Shown here piece by piece: positions 42,239 to 50,984 of a stretch of 64,000 nt of DNA. Within the stretch, counting starts at the first letter, position 1. Each line of letters opens with the position of its first letter. This DNA comes from JAEUJM01 sp041918615 (lineage in GTDB: Bacteria > Actinomycetota > Acidimicrobiia > Acidimicrobiales > DATDAH01): assembly GCA_041918615.1 (NCBI GenBank), contig JAYRVH010000010.1, positions 62,001-126,000 on the forward strand, given 5' to 3'. Both the position numbers and the translations under genes were made by a program. Under the pieces are notes generated by a model, which did not search any database, was not told the DNA's origin, and was given only the letters and a program-made list of their open reading frames with translations.

Positions 42239-42583
42239 TCAGCCCTGGAGGTACTTCGGGTTGGCCACCCGGAGCTTGTCCTGAACGGTCTCCCAGACGG
42301 CGGCCTTGACCTCGTCGTAGCGGTCGTCGAGCCGCCCGTCCCGGATCGCGGCCGCCAAGGCCGACTCATCGGCGAAGCCGAGTCGGGCGAGCCGAGCCGC
42401 GTGCGCATCGGTCGGGGCCGATCCGGCCGCGAGCTCGCGCTCGACGGTTCGCAGCGCGTTGATGGCGACCCGCGTGTGGAATTGCACGCGCCCCTCGGTG
42501 GCGCCGAGCACGTCGTCCTCGAGGAATTCCCGGACGGCCTCGACGAGGTTCTCGGCACTCGGCAGGTCGTGGGGCGCGGTCAT
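42239..42583 (-). CDS. DUF6285 domain protein
   Basis: This 114-residue helical protein has the DUF6285 look: PSAENLVEAVREFLEDDVLGATEGRVQFHTRVAINALRTVERELA in the first half and IRDGRLDDRYDEVKAAVWETVQDKLRVANPKYL at the end. The family is of unknown function and is regularly found beside ACAD10-like phosphotransferase genes, as here. Its ATG overlaps the phosphotransferase stop as ATGA, and one base separates it from the SIS gene. Confidence 0.85.
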   Translation of the reverse strand: MTAPHDLPSAENLVEAVREFLEDDVLGATEGRVQFHTRVAINALRTVERELAAGSAPTDAHAARLARLGFADESALAAAIRDGRLDDRYDEVKAAVWETVQDKLRVANPKYLQG

Positions 42584-43578
42584 GGCAACATCAGGAGCAC
42601 GTCGTGCTCGTTCTCGCAGACCCGGCGCCCGATGGCGGCCAGCTCCACCGAGCGGGACACGCCGGTGAGGTGCGACGCCGCCTGGATGATGCACATGATC
42701 CCCCACTTCACGGTCCCGAGGACCTCCCACCAACGCACGACCTCGGGATCCACTCCGCCGGTGAGGCCGGCCGCCTCGGCGTAGGCGTCGAAGAGGTCGC
42801 GGTAGGGGCCGAGACCGCCGACCGGGTGCGGCGAGCCGAAGCGCCACGCCTTCACACACAGCCACCCCAGGTCCTCCATGGGGTCGCCCAGGTGGGCGAG
42901 CTCCCAGTCGAGCACGGCCGACAGCCCATCGGGCCCGACGATGAGGTTGCCGTTGCGGAAGTCGCCGTGCACGACCGTGGTGGCCCGGCGTGGCGGTCGA
43001 TTGGCCTCGAGCCACCGGAACGCGAGCTCGAAGGCGGGGTGCGGTTGGCCCAGCGCGTCCAGGATCTCGCGGAACTGCGCGACCTGGTCGCGCTCCTCGA
43101 GGCCACGCGCCGCTTCGAGCGGTATCCGGTGGATTCCGGCGAGCGCGCGTCCGCACTGCGCGGCCAACGCACGTCGCGCTTCGGCGAACTCGGGCTCGCG
43201 GAGGATTCGGCGCGGGATGGTCTCGCCCTCGAGGCGCTCGACGATCACGAAGGGGGCACCGAGGGGCCCGGCCCGTCGCTCCGAGCCGGCGGCGATGACG
43301 GCGGGCACCGGCACGCCCTGTGCGGCGGCCGCGCGCAGCAGGGCCGCCTCCATCGCGGTGCCGCCGCCGGTGCTGATGGCCCCGCCCGGCCGCTCGCGCT
43401 GCAGCACCAAGGACCGTTCAGCTCCGTCGGGGAGCAACGCGTCGAAGGCGAAGGTCTCGCGCGACGCTCCCCCCGACAGGCGATGCAGGCCCCGGACACG
43501 CACACCGGGTAGCCCGAGGGCCCCGCTGAGCACCGCCTCGAGTGACGCCTCGAGGTCGACCTCAGCAGGCGGCGTCAA
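42580..43578 (-). CDS. Phosphotransferase family protein (aminoglycoside-phosphotransferase fold, ACAD10-like)
   Basis: The 332-residue protein is a small-molecule kinase of the APH/choline kinase fold. The catalytic loop VVHGDFRNGNLIV and the DWELAHLGDPMEDLGWL metal-binding block are intact, and the P-loop-like region lies in RLSGGASRETFAF. The set found with DUF6285 and acyl-CoA dehydrogenases is thought to act on hydroxyacyl-CoA or similar compounds, but no substrate can be read from the sequence. The start is TTG at 43578, overlapping the M23 gene by 17 bases; a later GTG (VLSGALG) is the alternative. Confidence 0.86.
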   Translation of the reverse strand: MTPPAEVDLEASLEAVLSGALGLPGVRVRGLHRLSGGASRETFAFDALLPDGAERSLVLQRERPGGAISTGGGTAMEAALLRAAAAQGVPVPAVIAAGSERRAGPLGAPFVIVERLEGETIPRRILREPEFAEARRALAAQCGRALAGIHRIPLEAARGLEERDQVAQFREILDALGQPHPAFELAFRWLEANRPPRRATTVVHGDFRNGNLIVGPDGLSAVLDWELAHLGDPMEDLGWLCVKAWRFGSPHPVGGLGPYRDLFDAYAEAAGLTGGVDPEVVRWWEVLGTVKWGIMCIIQAASHLTGVSRSVELAAIGRRVCENEHDVLLMLP

Positions 43579-44659
43579 CGGTGGGCGTCGGGTTCACGGC
43601 CGCGCCACCACCCGGATGGATCTCGAAGTGCAGGTGGTTGATGCCGTTGGCGTTCCCGGTGGCGCCGACGTAGCCGATGACGGTGCCGGCGACCACGTGA
43701 CCCGATGCCGCGTAGCCGCTCAGGTGGGTGCCGAAGTACATGTTGCCGTTGTCACCGTAGAGGAAGAAGGACAGGCCGCCGAGGCTGACCCCGCGGTGGG
43801 ACACGTTCCCGGCCACCGGAGCGAGGATGGGGGTTCCGGCCGAGGCCATCATGTCGACACCCTCGTGACGGCGGCCACCCGATCGGGGCGCCCCCCAGGA
43901 GTCGATGAACGTCGAGCCCGGCACCGGGCAGACGAAACCGCCTGCGCCGGCCGGCGGTGCAGCCGGCCCGGCTGCGGGTGCCGGGCCGGCTCCGGCCGGC
44001 GAGCCTGGAGGCGGCGAGTCTGACGATGGCGCCGAGGAGGCGGCGGCCGCGGCGGCCGCGGCTGCCGCGGCCGCCTCCGCTTCCTGCTCGGCCTCGATCC
44101 GCCGCTGCCGCTCGGCTTCGATGCGACGTCGCTCTGCCGCGATGCGCTCTCGCTCGACCTCCTCCACCCGGGCCACGTCGGCCTGCAGGCGACGGTTCCT
44201 GGCCTCGAGGTCGCCGACCGCCGTGCGCTGAGCGGCGCGGAGAGCGTCCAGCTCGGCCACGGCGGCCTCGAGGTCGGCGCGTCGCGCGGCGTACCGGTCG
44301 ATGGCGTCGGTGTCCCCACCGGTCACGAACGCGGCCAGGGCGTTGCCCAGCAGCTGGCCGTCGATGTCCACCTCGCCGGGGACGACGGCCGGGGGCTCGC
44401 CCGCCCGCAGGTACTGGTCGACGGCGATCGCCTGCACCCGGGCCTCCAGTTCATCCAGGCCGGTCGCGGCCACCTCGCGCCGGTGCTCGACCTCGGCGAC
44501 GCGCTGTTCGATCCGGCCCAGCTCACCTTGCGCATCCTCGAGCTCGCGGATCGCCTGCTCGGCGCGCTCGCGGGCCTCGGAGACGTCCGAGGCCGACGCG
44601 ACGGCAGTCGCTCCGGCCGACATCGAGGCGACCACCAGGAGACAACACACGAAGCGCAC
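43562..44659 (-). CDS. Exported M23/LytM peptidase with coiled coil
   Basis: The protein has an N-terminal signal sequence (FVCCLLVVASMSAGATAVASA), a long coiled coil rich in Glu, Arg and Ala (about residues 25-190), and an Ala-only run followed by a Pro/Ala/Gly linker. The C-terminal LytM domain has RRHEGVDMMASAG and HLHFEIHPGG, which carry the zinc ligands. Such proteins cut peptidoglycan cross-links or regulate other hydrolases at division. GTG at 44659 places the signal peptide correctly. A second protein of the same build is encoded at 49113-50279. Confidence 0.9.
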   Translation of the reverse strand: MRFVCCLLVVASMSAGATAVASASDVSEARERAEQAIRELEDAQGELGRIEQRVAEVEHRREVAATGLDELEARVQAIAVDQYLRAGEPPAVVPGEVDIDGQLLGNALAAFVTGGDTDAIDRYAARRADLEAAVAELDALRAAQRTAVGDLEARNRRLQADVARVEEVERERIAAERRRIEAERQRRIEAEQEAEAAAAAAAAAAAASSAPSSDSPPPGSPAGAGPAPAAGPAAPPAGAGGFVCPVPGSTFIDSWGAPRSGGRRHEGVDMMASAGTPILAPVAGNVSHRGVSLGGLSFFLYGDNGNMYFGTHLSGYAASGHVVAGTVIGYVGATGNANGINHLHFEIHPGGGAAVNPTPTVDAAC

Positions 44660-44718
44660 CCGTTCGAGGGTAGCCAACCAGCTCGGCCCGGAGGCCGATC
44701 CCGGACGCCGGACAGGCC

Positions 44719-45771
44719 TCAGGCCCGGTCCCTGTCGGACTCGTCGCGGATGTCGCCCACCAACTGCTCGACCAGGTCCTCGAGCGTCACCAGCCCGGTC
44801 GTGGCCCGACCCGCGCCCTGGGCGATGCCCAGGTGGCGGTGGCGACGGCGCATCTCCTCGAGCGCCTCGCCGATGGGCCGATCCTCGTCGATCGCCACGA
44901 TCTCGGTGCGCACCAGGCCCTCGGGAAGGGGCCGTTCGCGAGCGTCCGGGCGGAGGCGCAACAGGTCCTTGGCGTGGATGAAGCCGAGCACCTCGTCGAG
45001 GCCATCGCCGACGACCGGCAGGCGACTGTGGCCGCTCCGCACGATCACCTGCTCGATCTCGCCCACGGTGGCCGATCGGGGCACGTGCACGACCCGGTCG
45101 CGCGGCACCATCACCGACGACACCGGCGCGGTCCCGAAGCCGAGGGCGCTGGTGAGGAGCTCGTGCTGCTCGTGGGCGATCAGTCCCTCCTCGCGCGAGG
45201 CGGTGAGCATGGTCGCGAACTCGGCGGCCGAGTGCAGGTCCGTGAGCGTGTCCTTGGGCTCCACCCGGAGGAGCCACATGCCTGCGTTGGCGAGGGCGTT
45301 CAGCGTCCAGATGACCGGCCGCAGCACGGTGGTCAGCGCGCGGGTCGGGATGGCGAGGAGGCGCAAGGCCCGCTCGGGGGCGGCAAGGGTCAGGTTCTTC
45401 GGCACCATCTCGCCGATGACCATGTGGGCGAGCACCACGATGGCCAGCCCCACGGTGAAGCCGATGGCGCGCACGACGCTCTCGGGGAGCGCCACGATGC
45501 TGTCGAGCGCCGACTCGATGGCGTGCGACACCGCAGGCTCGGCGACGTAGCCGATGAGCAGCGACGCCACCGTCACCCCCAGTTGGGCGCCCGCCAGCTG
45601 CGTCGAGAGCTCATCGACCAGACCGATACCGACGCCCGCGGCGCGGCTGCCCTCCGCGTGTTGCTGTACGAGCTTGGTGCGTCGTGCCGCGATGAGGGCG
45701 AACTCGACCGCCACGAACCAGCCGTTCAGCACCAGCAGGGACAGCGTCAGGAGGAGCGCGGTCGTGTTCAC
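44719..45771 (-). CDS. CNNM/DUF21-CBS domain membrane protein (hemolysin C/CorC-like)
   Basis: The 350-residue protein has a DUF21 transmembrane domain with four segments (TALLLTLSLLVLNGWFVAVEF, QLGVTVASLLIGYVAEP, AIGFTVGLAIVVLAHMVIGEMVPKN and the VIWTLNALANAGMWLL helix) and then two CBS repeats (TAPVSSVMVPRDRVV and VRTEIVAIDEDRPIGEAL). It lacks the C-terminal CorC_HlyC domain, ending soon after the second CBS. Members act in Mg2+/Co2+ homeostasis. GTG at 45771 overlaps the stop of the upstream paralogue as GTGA, so the two are a tandem, coupled pair. Confidence 0.9.
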   Translation of the reverse strand: MNTTALLLTLSLLVLNGWFVAVEFALIAARRTKLVQQHAEGSRAAGVGIGLVDELSTQLAGAQLGVTVASLLIGYVAEPAVSHAIESALDSIVALPESVVRAIGFTVGLAIVVLAHMVIGEMVPKNLTLAAPERALRLLAIPTRALTTVLRPVIWTLNALANAGMWLLRVEPKDTLTDLHSAAEFATMLTASREEGLIAHEQHELLTSALGFGTAPVSSVMVPRDRVVHVPRSATVGEIEQVIVRSGHSRLPVVGDGLDEVLGFIHAKDLLRLRPDARERPLPEGLVRTEIVAIDEDRPIGEALEEMRRRHRHLGIAQGAGRATTGLVTLEDLVEQLVGDIRDESDRDRA

Positions 45772-47090
45772 GGGGGAGCACCGCCGTCGCCGCCCCCCGG
45801 CGCGGCCGGCGGGGTCAGCCGCACCCGGTCGATCCGACGGCGGTCCATCTCGACGACCTCGAGCTCCCAACCGTCGTGGGCGACCCACTCGCCGGCGACC
45901 GGCAGGCGGCCGAGGCGGTCCAGCACGAACCCGGCCAGCGTCTCGTACTCGCCGCTCGGCACGACGAAGCCGCAGGCCTCCGCCACCTCGTCGGGGTGGA
46001 GGGTGCCCGCCAGCACGAACGCACCGGACGGCTGTTCCACCGAAAGCGCTGCCGGCTCGGGGTCGTACTCGTCGTCGATCTCGCCGATGATCTCCTCGAT
46101 GAGATCCTCCATGGTGACGATGCCGGCGGTGCCGCCGTACTCGTCGACCACCACGGCGAGATGGCTACCGGCCTCGCGGAGCTCGACCAGCAGCGAGGCG
46201 AGCGGGCGGCTCTCGGGCACGACGAATGCCTCGGTCATGACGGCGCGCACCGAGGTGCTCGCCCGGTCGGCCGGCGCGATCTCGTAGACCGACTTCGCGT
46301 GGACCACACCACGCACGTCGTCGAGGTCGGTGCCGTAGACGAGGAATCGCGAGTGGCCCGTCTCGAGGGAGCGCTGCACCAGATCGGCCAGGGTCGCGTC
46401 GACCTCGAGGGCCTCGAGCGACGTGCGGGGCACCAGGGCATCGTCCGCCGTCTTCTCCCCGAACCGGATCGACCGCGTCAGCAGGTCGACGGCGCGGGGC
46501 TCGAGGGTCCCCCCCGCCCCGGACGAGCGGAACAGAAGCTCCAACTCGGCGAGCGACCGGACCGAAGAGAGCTCCTCGCGAGGCTCGACGCCGAGGCGAC
46601 GGACCGCCCAGTTCGCCGCGCGCTCGGAGACCGAGATCACGGGCCCGAACACGACGGCATAGAGCCGGAACGGGCCGGCCAGCCGCAGCGCCGAGGGCGT
46701 GGGCCGGGCGATCACCACGTTCTTCGGTATCAGCTCGCCCACCACCATCTGGAACACCGTCGCCAGAGCCAGGGCGAGCACCACCGAGACCTGCTTCGAC
46801 TGTGCCCCGAGCAGAGGCTCGAGCAACGGGTCGAGAACGGTGGCGACGGTGGGCTCGGCCACGAACCCGAGCACCAGCGACACCACGGTGATGCCCAACT
46901 GGGCCCCGGACAGGTGGAACGACAGCCGCTTGAGCACCGACAGGGTGGTGCGGGCCCGTCGGGAGCCCTCGCCGGCCAGGTGCTCGATGCGACTCCGGTC
47001 GACGGCGACGAGGGCGAACTCTGACGCGACGAAGAAGGCCGTGGCGAGTATGAGGAGGAGGACGGCCAGAAGGCCGAGGGCGGTGGTGAT
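45768..47090 (-). CDS. CNNM/DUF21-CBS-CorC membrane protein, start unresolved
   Basis: This paralogue has the DUF21 domain (SEFALVAVDRSRIEHLAGEGSRRA, LGITVVSLVLGFVAEPTVA, VVGELIPKNVVIARP), two CBS repeats (DDALVPRTSLEALEVD and VRAVMTEAFVVPESRP), and the full C-terminal CorC_HlyC domain (GYET-type hydrophobic core in SGEYETLAGFVLDRLGRLPVAGEW). The expected N-terminus is ITTALGLLAVLLLILATAFF, but no ATG, GTG or TTG is in frame before it. The end given (47090) is the ATC where the paralogue has its Met. A TTG a few bases upstream would be in frame if the run of six C at 47091-47096 had seven. It may be a sequencing error, a non-canonical start, or a start further upstream. Confidence 0.8.
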   Translation of the reverse strand: MTTALGLLAVLLLILATAFFVASEFALVAVDRSRIEHLAGEGSRRARTTLSVLKRLSFHLSGAQLGITVVSLVLGFVAEPTVATVLDPLLEPLLGAQSKQVSVVLALALATVFQMVVGELIPKNVVIARPTPSALRLAGPFRLYAVVFGPVISVSERAANWAVRRLGVEPREELSSVRSLAELELLFRSSGAGGTLEPRAVDLLTRSIRFGEKTADDALVPRTSLEALEVDATLADLVQRSLETGHSRFLVYGTDLDDVRGVVHAKSVYEIAPADRASTSVRAVMTEAFVVPESRPLASLLVELREAGSHLAVVVDEYGGTAGIVTMEDLIEEIIGEIDDEYDPEPAALSVEQPSGAFVLAGTLHPDEVAEACGFVVPSGEYETLAGFVLDRLGRLPVAGEWVAHDGWELEVVEMDRRRIDRVRLTPPAAPGGGDGGAPP

Positions 47091-47156
47091 GGGGGGACGT
47101 CCAAGGGTGCGGGTCGCCTGAACGCTACCGGCGTGAGCGGTAGCCTGATCCCCCCT

Positions 47157-47969
47157 ATGGACGACTCCCCGTCGGTGCTGGTGCTCCGCGACGTCGGGCT
47201 GACCGTCGGGGACCGCGAGGTGCTGCACCGGGTGAACTGGCGGGTCCGAGCGACTGAGCGCTGGGTGGTTCTCGGGCGCAACGGCTCGGGCAAGACGTCG
47301 TTGCTCCGGGTCGCCTCGCTCTACCTTCACCCCTCGACCGGCGAGGTGGAGGTGCTGGGTGAGCGCCTCGGGCGCACCGATGTGCGCCGGCTCCGCACCC
47401 GTGTCGGCCTGGCCAGCGCCGCCATGGCCGACCTGTTGCGCCCCGGGCTCACCGCGGCCGAGGTCGTGATGACCGCGAAGCACGCCGCCCTCGAGCCCTG
47501 GTGGCACGCCTACGACGACGAAGACGGCGCCCGGGCCCTGGAGCTCCTCGGCCGGCTCGGCTGCGCCCACCTCGCCACCCAACGCTTCGGCACCCTCTCC
47601 TCGGGCGAGCGCCAGCGCGTGCAGTTGGCTCGCACGTTGATGAGCCGACCCGGCCTACTGCTCCTCGACGAGCCCACCGCCGGGCTCGACCTCGGCGGTC
47701 GCGAGGACCTGGTGAGCCGGCTCGGCGACCTTGCCGCGGACCCCACCACTCCCCCGGTGGTCCTGGTCACCCACCACGTCGAGGAGATCCCGCCGTCGTT
47801 CGGGCACGCCCTGTTGCTCGACGGAGGCCGGGTGCACGCAGCGGGGCCGATCAACGACGTGCTGACGGGTGCGCAGCTCTCGACGTGTTTCGGCCTGCCC
47901 CTCGAGCTCGAGCGTCGCGGTCCACGCTGGACCGCTCGGGCAGCCGCAGGGGAGGCTTGGGCGCCGTGA
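47157..47969 (+). CDS. ABC transporter ATP-binding protein, stand-alone
   Basis: The 270-residue ATPase has Walker A GRNGSGKTS, signature LSSGERQRVQLARTLMS, Walker B LLLLDEPTAGLDLGG and the switch His in VLVTHHVEE. It resembles the ModF/COG1119-type ATPases that are not tied to a permease. A GTGA overlap links it to the small membrane protein downstream, which has no transporter motifs. ATG at 47157 is preferred because the family starts near VLVLRDVGLTVG; a GTG at 47133 is the alternative. It is divergent from the CBS pair over about 65 bases. Confidence 0.87.
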   Translation: MDDSPSVLVLRDVGLTVGDREVLHRVNWRVRATERWVVLGRNGSGKTSLLRVASLYLHPSTGEVEVLGERLGRTDVRRLRTRVGLASAAMADLLRPGLTAAEVVMTAKHAALEPWWHAYDDEDGARALELLGRLGCAHLATQRFGTLSSGERQRVQLARTLMSRPGLLLLDEPTAGLDLGGREDLVSRLGDLAADPTTPPVVLVTHHVEEIPPSFGHALLLDGGRVHAAGPINDVLTGAQLSTCFGLPLELERRGPRWTARAAAGEAWAP

Positions 47970-48496
47970 CCGTCGCCCACCCCTACGACCGGATCCCGAG
48001 CGGGCGGCTCCGGCGGGTGTTCGTGCCCTGCCTCGCCCTCACGGTGGCGGTCGGTGGCGCCCTGCTGCTCCTCGACCCGGGCGGCAAGGGCATCGTCGGC
48101 CTGGAGGTGGCCGGGAGCGTGGCCGCCGCCAACGAGGTCATCGGTTCGTGGGACCGGCGCGACGTCATCCACGCCGCCTTCGGGACCGGCCTCGACTATC
48201 TCTTCATCCTGGCCTATGCGAACAGCGTCGCGCTGGCCTGCATCTGGGGGCGGCGGGTGTTCGGTCACCGGTGGCTCATCGCCCTGGGTGGCCTGCTCGC
48301 GTGGGCCGCTTGGCTGGGTGCCCTGCTCGACGCTGTCGAGAACGTCGCCCTCCTCGACATGATCCGTGGCCCGGTGAGCTCACCGTGGCCGCAGGTGGCG
48401 GCGTGGTGTGCCTACCTGAAGTTCGTCCTCGTCTACGCCGGGGTGGCCTACGCCCTTGCCGCCGTCTGCACCCGCCTGGCCCGCCGCGCCCCCTGA
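47966..48496 (+). CDS. Hypothetical integral membrane protein, four helices
   Basis: The 176-residue protein has four hydrophobic segments: VFVPCLALTVAVGGALLLL, FILAYANSVALACIWG, WLIALGGLLAWAAWLGALLDAVENVALL, and FVLVYAGVAYALAAVC near the end. The central DAVENVALLDMI stretch is conserved in a group of actinobacterial membrane proteins of unknown function. The start is GTG at 47966, overlapping the ABC ATPase stop as GTGA, so it may be a partner of that ATPase. No known permease motif is present. Confidence 0.85.
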   Translation: MTVAHPYDRIPSGRLRRVFVPCLALTVAVGGALLLLDPGGKGIVGLEVAGSVAAANEVIGSWDRRDVIHAAFGTGLDYLFILAYANSVALACIWGRRVFGHRWLIALGGLLAWAAWLGALLDAVENVALLDMIRGPVSSPWPQVAAWCAYLKFVLVYAGVAYALAAVCTRLARRAP

Positions 48497-48578
48497 GATC
48501 CCGGCTGCACGAACGCTCGCCCCGCGGCGGGAGCGCCCGCCCGGTCGGGAGCGACGGGGAGCGGCACACCGGGTCGGG

Positions 48579-49040
48579 TCACGACCCGAGGCCGAGCGCC
48601 GCCACCAGGCGGGGGCGCGAGTGCTCCACCTCGTCGTGGAGCATGCGCTCGAGGACGGGTCCCCACAGGCCCCCGCCGTACTGGAGGCGCATGGTCAGGC
48701 GGGCGCCGCTCGACGTTGGATCGACGGCTGCATCGAGCACCCACGGCGCGTGTGACCGAGCGTCGACCTCACGACGCTCGAAGAGGGCGCGCCGGGGGGC
48801 ATCGTGGACGGTGCGGACCATCCGGAGGCGCTTCGCCCTCGACACCGGCCCCAGCCTCCCACGCAGGTCGATGAGCCAGGCCGGCCCTGGCTCGCCGTCG
48901 ACCGTCGGCGCATGCTCGGCCCGGGCGACGATGTCGAGCCAGTCGGGGTAGCGATCGAGCGACCCCACCCAGGTGAACAGCTCGTCGGGAGCGCATGCCA
49001 CCTCGAGCGACTCGGTCACGTCCATGCCCATGGCATCCAT
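48579..49040 (-). CDS. SRPBCC (polyketide cyclase/START-like) domain protein
   Basis: The 153 residues form a single hydrophobic-ligand-binding fold, seen in the opening TESLEVACAPDELFTWVGSLDRYPDWLDIV, the central strands (RAKRLRMVRTVHDAPRRALFERREVD), and the C-terminal helix (GPVLERMLHDEVEHSRPRLV). Ligand and role cannot be told from sequence. ATG codons at 49040, 49031 and 49025 are all possible starts. The 82 bases on one side and the 72 bases on the other hold nothing I can name. Confidence 0.82.
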   Translation of the reverse strand: MDAMGMDVTESLEVACAPDELFTWVGSLDRYPDWLDIVARAEHAPTVDGEPGPAWLIDLRGRLGPVSRAKRLRMVRTVHDAPRRALFERREVDARSHAPWVLDAAVDPTSSGARLTMRLQYGGGLWGPVLERMLHDEVEHSRPRLVAALGLGS

Positions 49041-49112
49041 TCCACCGCGGTCGAAGCGCGAAATTGTGCCGGGAGCGGCCGGAATACCCGACGGTGGGCG
49101 ACCCCGGGCGAC

Positions 49113-50279
49113 TCAGCGCGTGGGATCGGCGCCGTTGTCCAGCGCGTCGACCACCTGGAGCAGGGGGGTCGGGTTGACTGCCGGGCCGCCGTGCGGGTGG
49201 ATCTCGAAGTGCACATGCGACGGCGTCGTGGCGGCGTTGCCGGTGTTGCCGACGTAGCCCAGGAGGTGGCCGGCTTCCACCGGCAGGCCGGCGCGGATTC
49301 CGGGCGCGTAACCCCGGAGGTGGGCGTAGTAGTAGGTGGTGCCGCTCTCGCCGGCCACCCAGAGCGTGGTGCCGCCGAGGCTGTTCGTGCCGACCTTGCT
49401 GACGACGCCGCGCTCCGTCGACAAGAGGTTCGTCCCCGCCGGGGCGAAGATGTCGACACCCTGGTGCCGGCGACCGCCGGACCGCGGGGCCCCGAAGGTG
49501 TCGGTGAAGTTGTGCGGGTCGGCGACGGGGAACACCAGGCCCGTGACGAAGATCTCGCTCCCCGCCTCGAACGCGGCGAGCTGTACCCGAGCGTCGCGGG
49601 CCCCGGCCAGGAGCACCTCCTCGTAGCTCTCGGTCTGGGCGAGGTCGTCACCGATCGCGCGACGGTGGTCGGCGAGCTCGACCAGTGCGGCCGAGGTCTC
49701 GCGGCGGGCGGCACGGTAGTCGTCGACCGACCGGTCGTCGGCGGCGAGCACGCTCTCCATGAGGGCGGCGTTGCGCCCGAGATCGTTCGGGTCGTCGGCC
49801 CCCAGGCCCGCTGCGAGCCCGGTGGAGTTGCCCCGCACGTAGGCCGCGACCGCCCGATCGGCCAGTGAGTCACGAGCGACCTGGACGCGCTTGACAGACT
49901 GACGCTCCTCGTCGGTGAGGTCGGTGATCCGGACCTCCGTCTCGGCGATCTCGTGACGGAGCTCCTCGATCCTCGCCGCCCCGCGGTCCACCAGGGCTTC
50001 TGCACGGGCGAGTCGATCCTGGGCCTGACGCAGGTCACCCTCGATGGCCACGTTCGGAAGGTGCGGGGCGGCGTCGGTCGCCGCAGGCGGCGTCTCGAGT
50101 GCCGGTGCGGGGGACTGTGCGCCTGGGGTGTCGCCACCCGAGGCCGGATCGTCGACCGGCTCCGCCGGAGGCCTCGTGGACGGGTCTGATCGGCGTTCCG
50201 CCAGGGCCGGCGGTGCCACGAGGACCACGATGCCGACCGCGAGCAGGAACGCCCTCGCGGGGCGTCGGTGCATTGCCAT
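49113..50279 (-). CDS. Exported M23/LytM peptidase with coiled coil
   Basis: The 388-residue protein begins with a signal peptide (FLLAVGIVVLVAPPALA), followed by a Pro/Ala-rich stretch and a coiled coil (LRQAQDRLARAEALVDRGAARIEEL onward). The LytM domain has RRHQGVDIFAPAGTNLL and the zinc-site strand HVHFEIHPHGG. It is similar in plan to the protein at 43562-44659, and both end in a VNPTP motif just after the zinc site. Probable role is cell-wall remodelling or activation of amidases at the septum. The ATG at 50279 gives the signal peptide. Confidence 0.92.
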   Translation of the reverse strand: MAMHRRPARAFLLAVGIVVLVAPPALAERRSDPSTRPPAEPVDDPASGGDTPGAQSPAPALETPPAATDAAPHLPNVAIEGDLRQAQDRLARAEALVDRGAARIEELRHEIAETEVRITDLTDEERQSVKRVQVARDSLADRAVAAYVRGNSTGLAAGLGADDPNDLGRNAALMESVLAADDRSVDDYRAARRETSAALVELADHRRAIGDDLAQTESYEEVLLAGARDARVQLAAFEAGSEIFVTGLVFPVADPHNFTDTFGAPRSGGRRHQGVDIFAPAGTNLLSTERGVVSKVGTNSLGGTTLWVAGESGTTYYYAHLRGYAPGIRAGLPVEAGHLLGYVGNTGNAATTPSHVHFEIHPHGGPAVNPTPLLQVVDALDNGADPTR

Positions 50280-50333
50280 CCTTATCGGCAGGATCCCCCG
50301 AGACCTGAGCGCCCGGTCGAAGCCGGGCGACCC

Positions 50334-50984
50334 TCAGCGCCGAGGCTGGATGGCGAGCACGACCCCGTCGCCGACAACCACCCAGGCCCATTCGGCGGCG
50401 AACTCGTTGCTCACGCCCCGGGTGCTGGCCGCGTCCAGGGTGGCGTCCTCGAGGCGCCAGCGCAGTCCCTCGGCCCGAACGCGACGGGCGGGCCCGTGCA
50501 CCGGTAGGAGCGTCAGCAGGTCACCGGGCTCACCGTGGAACGACCGGGGGCGCGAGCGCACCACGACGACCCGACCTGCGCTCGACCGGGCGTCGACATC
50601 GAGCGCTGCGTAGGCGGGCGAGGCCAGGAGCAGGAGGTTCGCCAGGGCGTGGTCGGCACGGCCACCGGCGAGCCCGATGACGAGCATGCTCGACGCCCCC
50701 AGACCGGCCGCAGCGTCCAGGGCCAGCTCGAGGTCGGTCTCGTCCTTGTCCGACGCGTGGGCGCGCACCTCGGTCCCCTCGGAGCGGGCCGCCGCCAGGG
50801 TGCCGGGTGCCACGGAGTCGAGGTCGCCCACCACCAGGTCGACGTCGAGGCCGAGGGCGCGGGCGTGGTCGAGGCCCGAGTCGGCGGCGACCACCCATTC
50901 CCAGGGCGGCTCGCCGGCGAGGTCGGCCGCCACGGGCGCGTCACCGCCGGCGACGACCAACACCCGGCCCCCGGCTGCGGTCAA
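50334..50984 (-). CDS. Thiamine pyrophosphokinase-like protein
   Basis: TPK makes thiamine diphosphate from thiamine and ATP. The protein has ADSGLDHARALGLDVDLVVGDLDSV, ASDKDETDLELAL and IGLAGGRADHALANLLLL, the three catalytic blocks of the family. It is 216 residues, a normal size. The start is TTG at 50984, overlapping the stop of the upstream acyl-CoA dehydrogenase as TTGA. The pairing with acyl-CoA dehydrogenases is unusual and probably reflects operon placement only. Confidence 0.88.
   Translation of the reverse strand: MTAAGGRVLVVAGGDAPVAADLAGEPPWEWVVAADSGLDHARALGLDVDLVVGDLDSVAPGTLAAARSEGTEVRAHASDKDETDLELALDAAAGLGASSMLVIGLAGGRADHALANLLLLASPAYAALDVDARSSAGRVVVVRSRPRSFHGEPGDLLTLLPVHGPARRVRAEGLRWRLEDATLDAASTRGVSNEFAAEWAWVVVGDGVVLAIQPRR

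Noticed and set aside
43996..44090. GC-rich repeat as a separate element
   Set aside because: It encodes the poly-Ala linker of the M23 peptidase and is explained by codon repetition.
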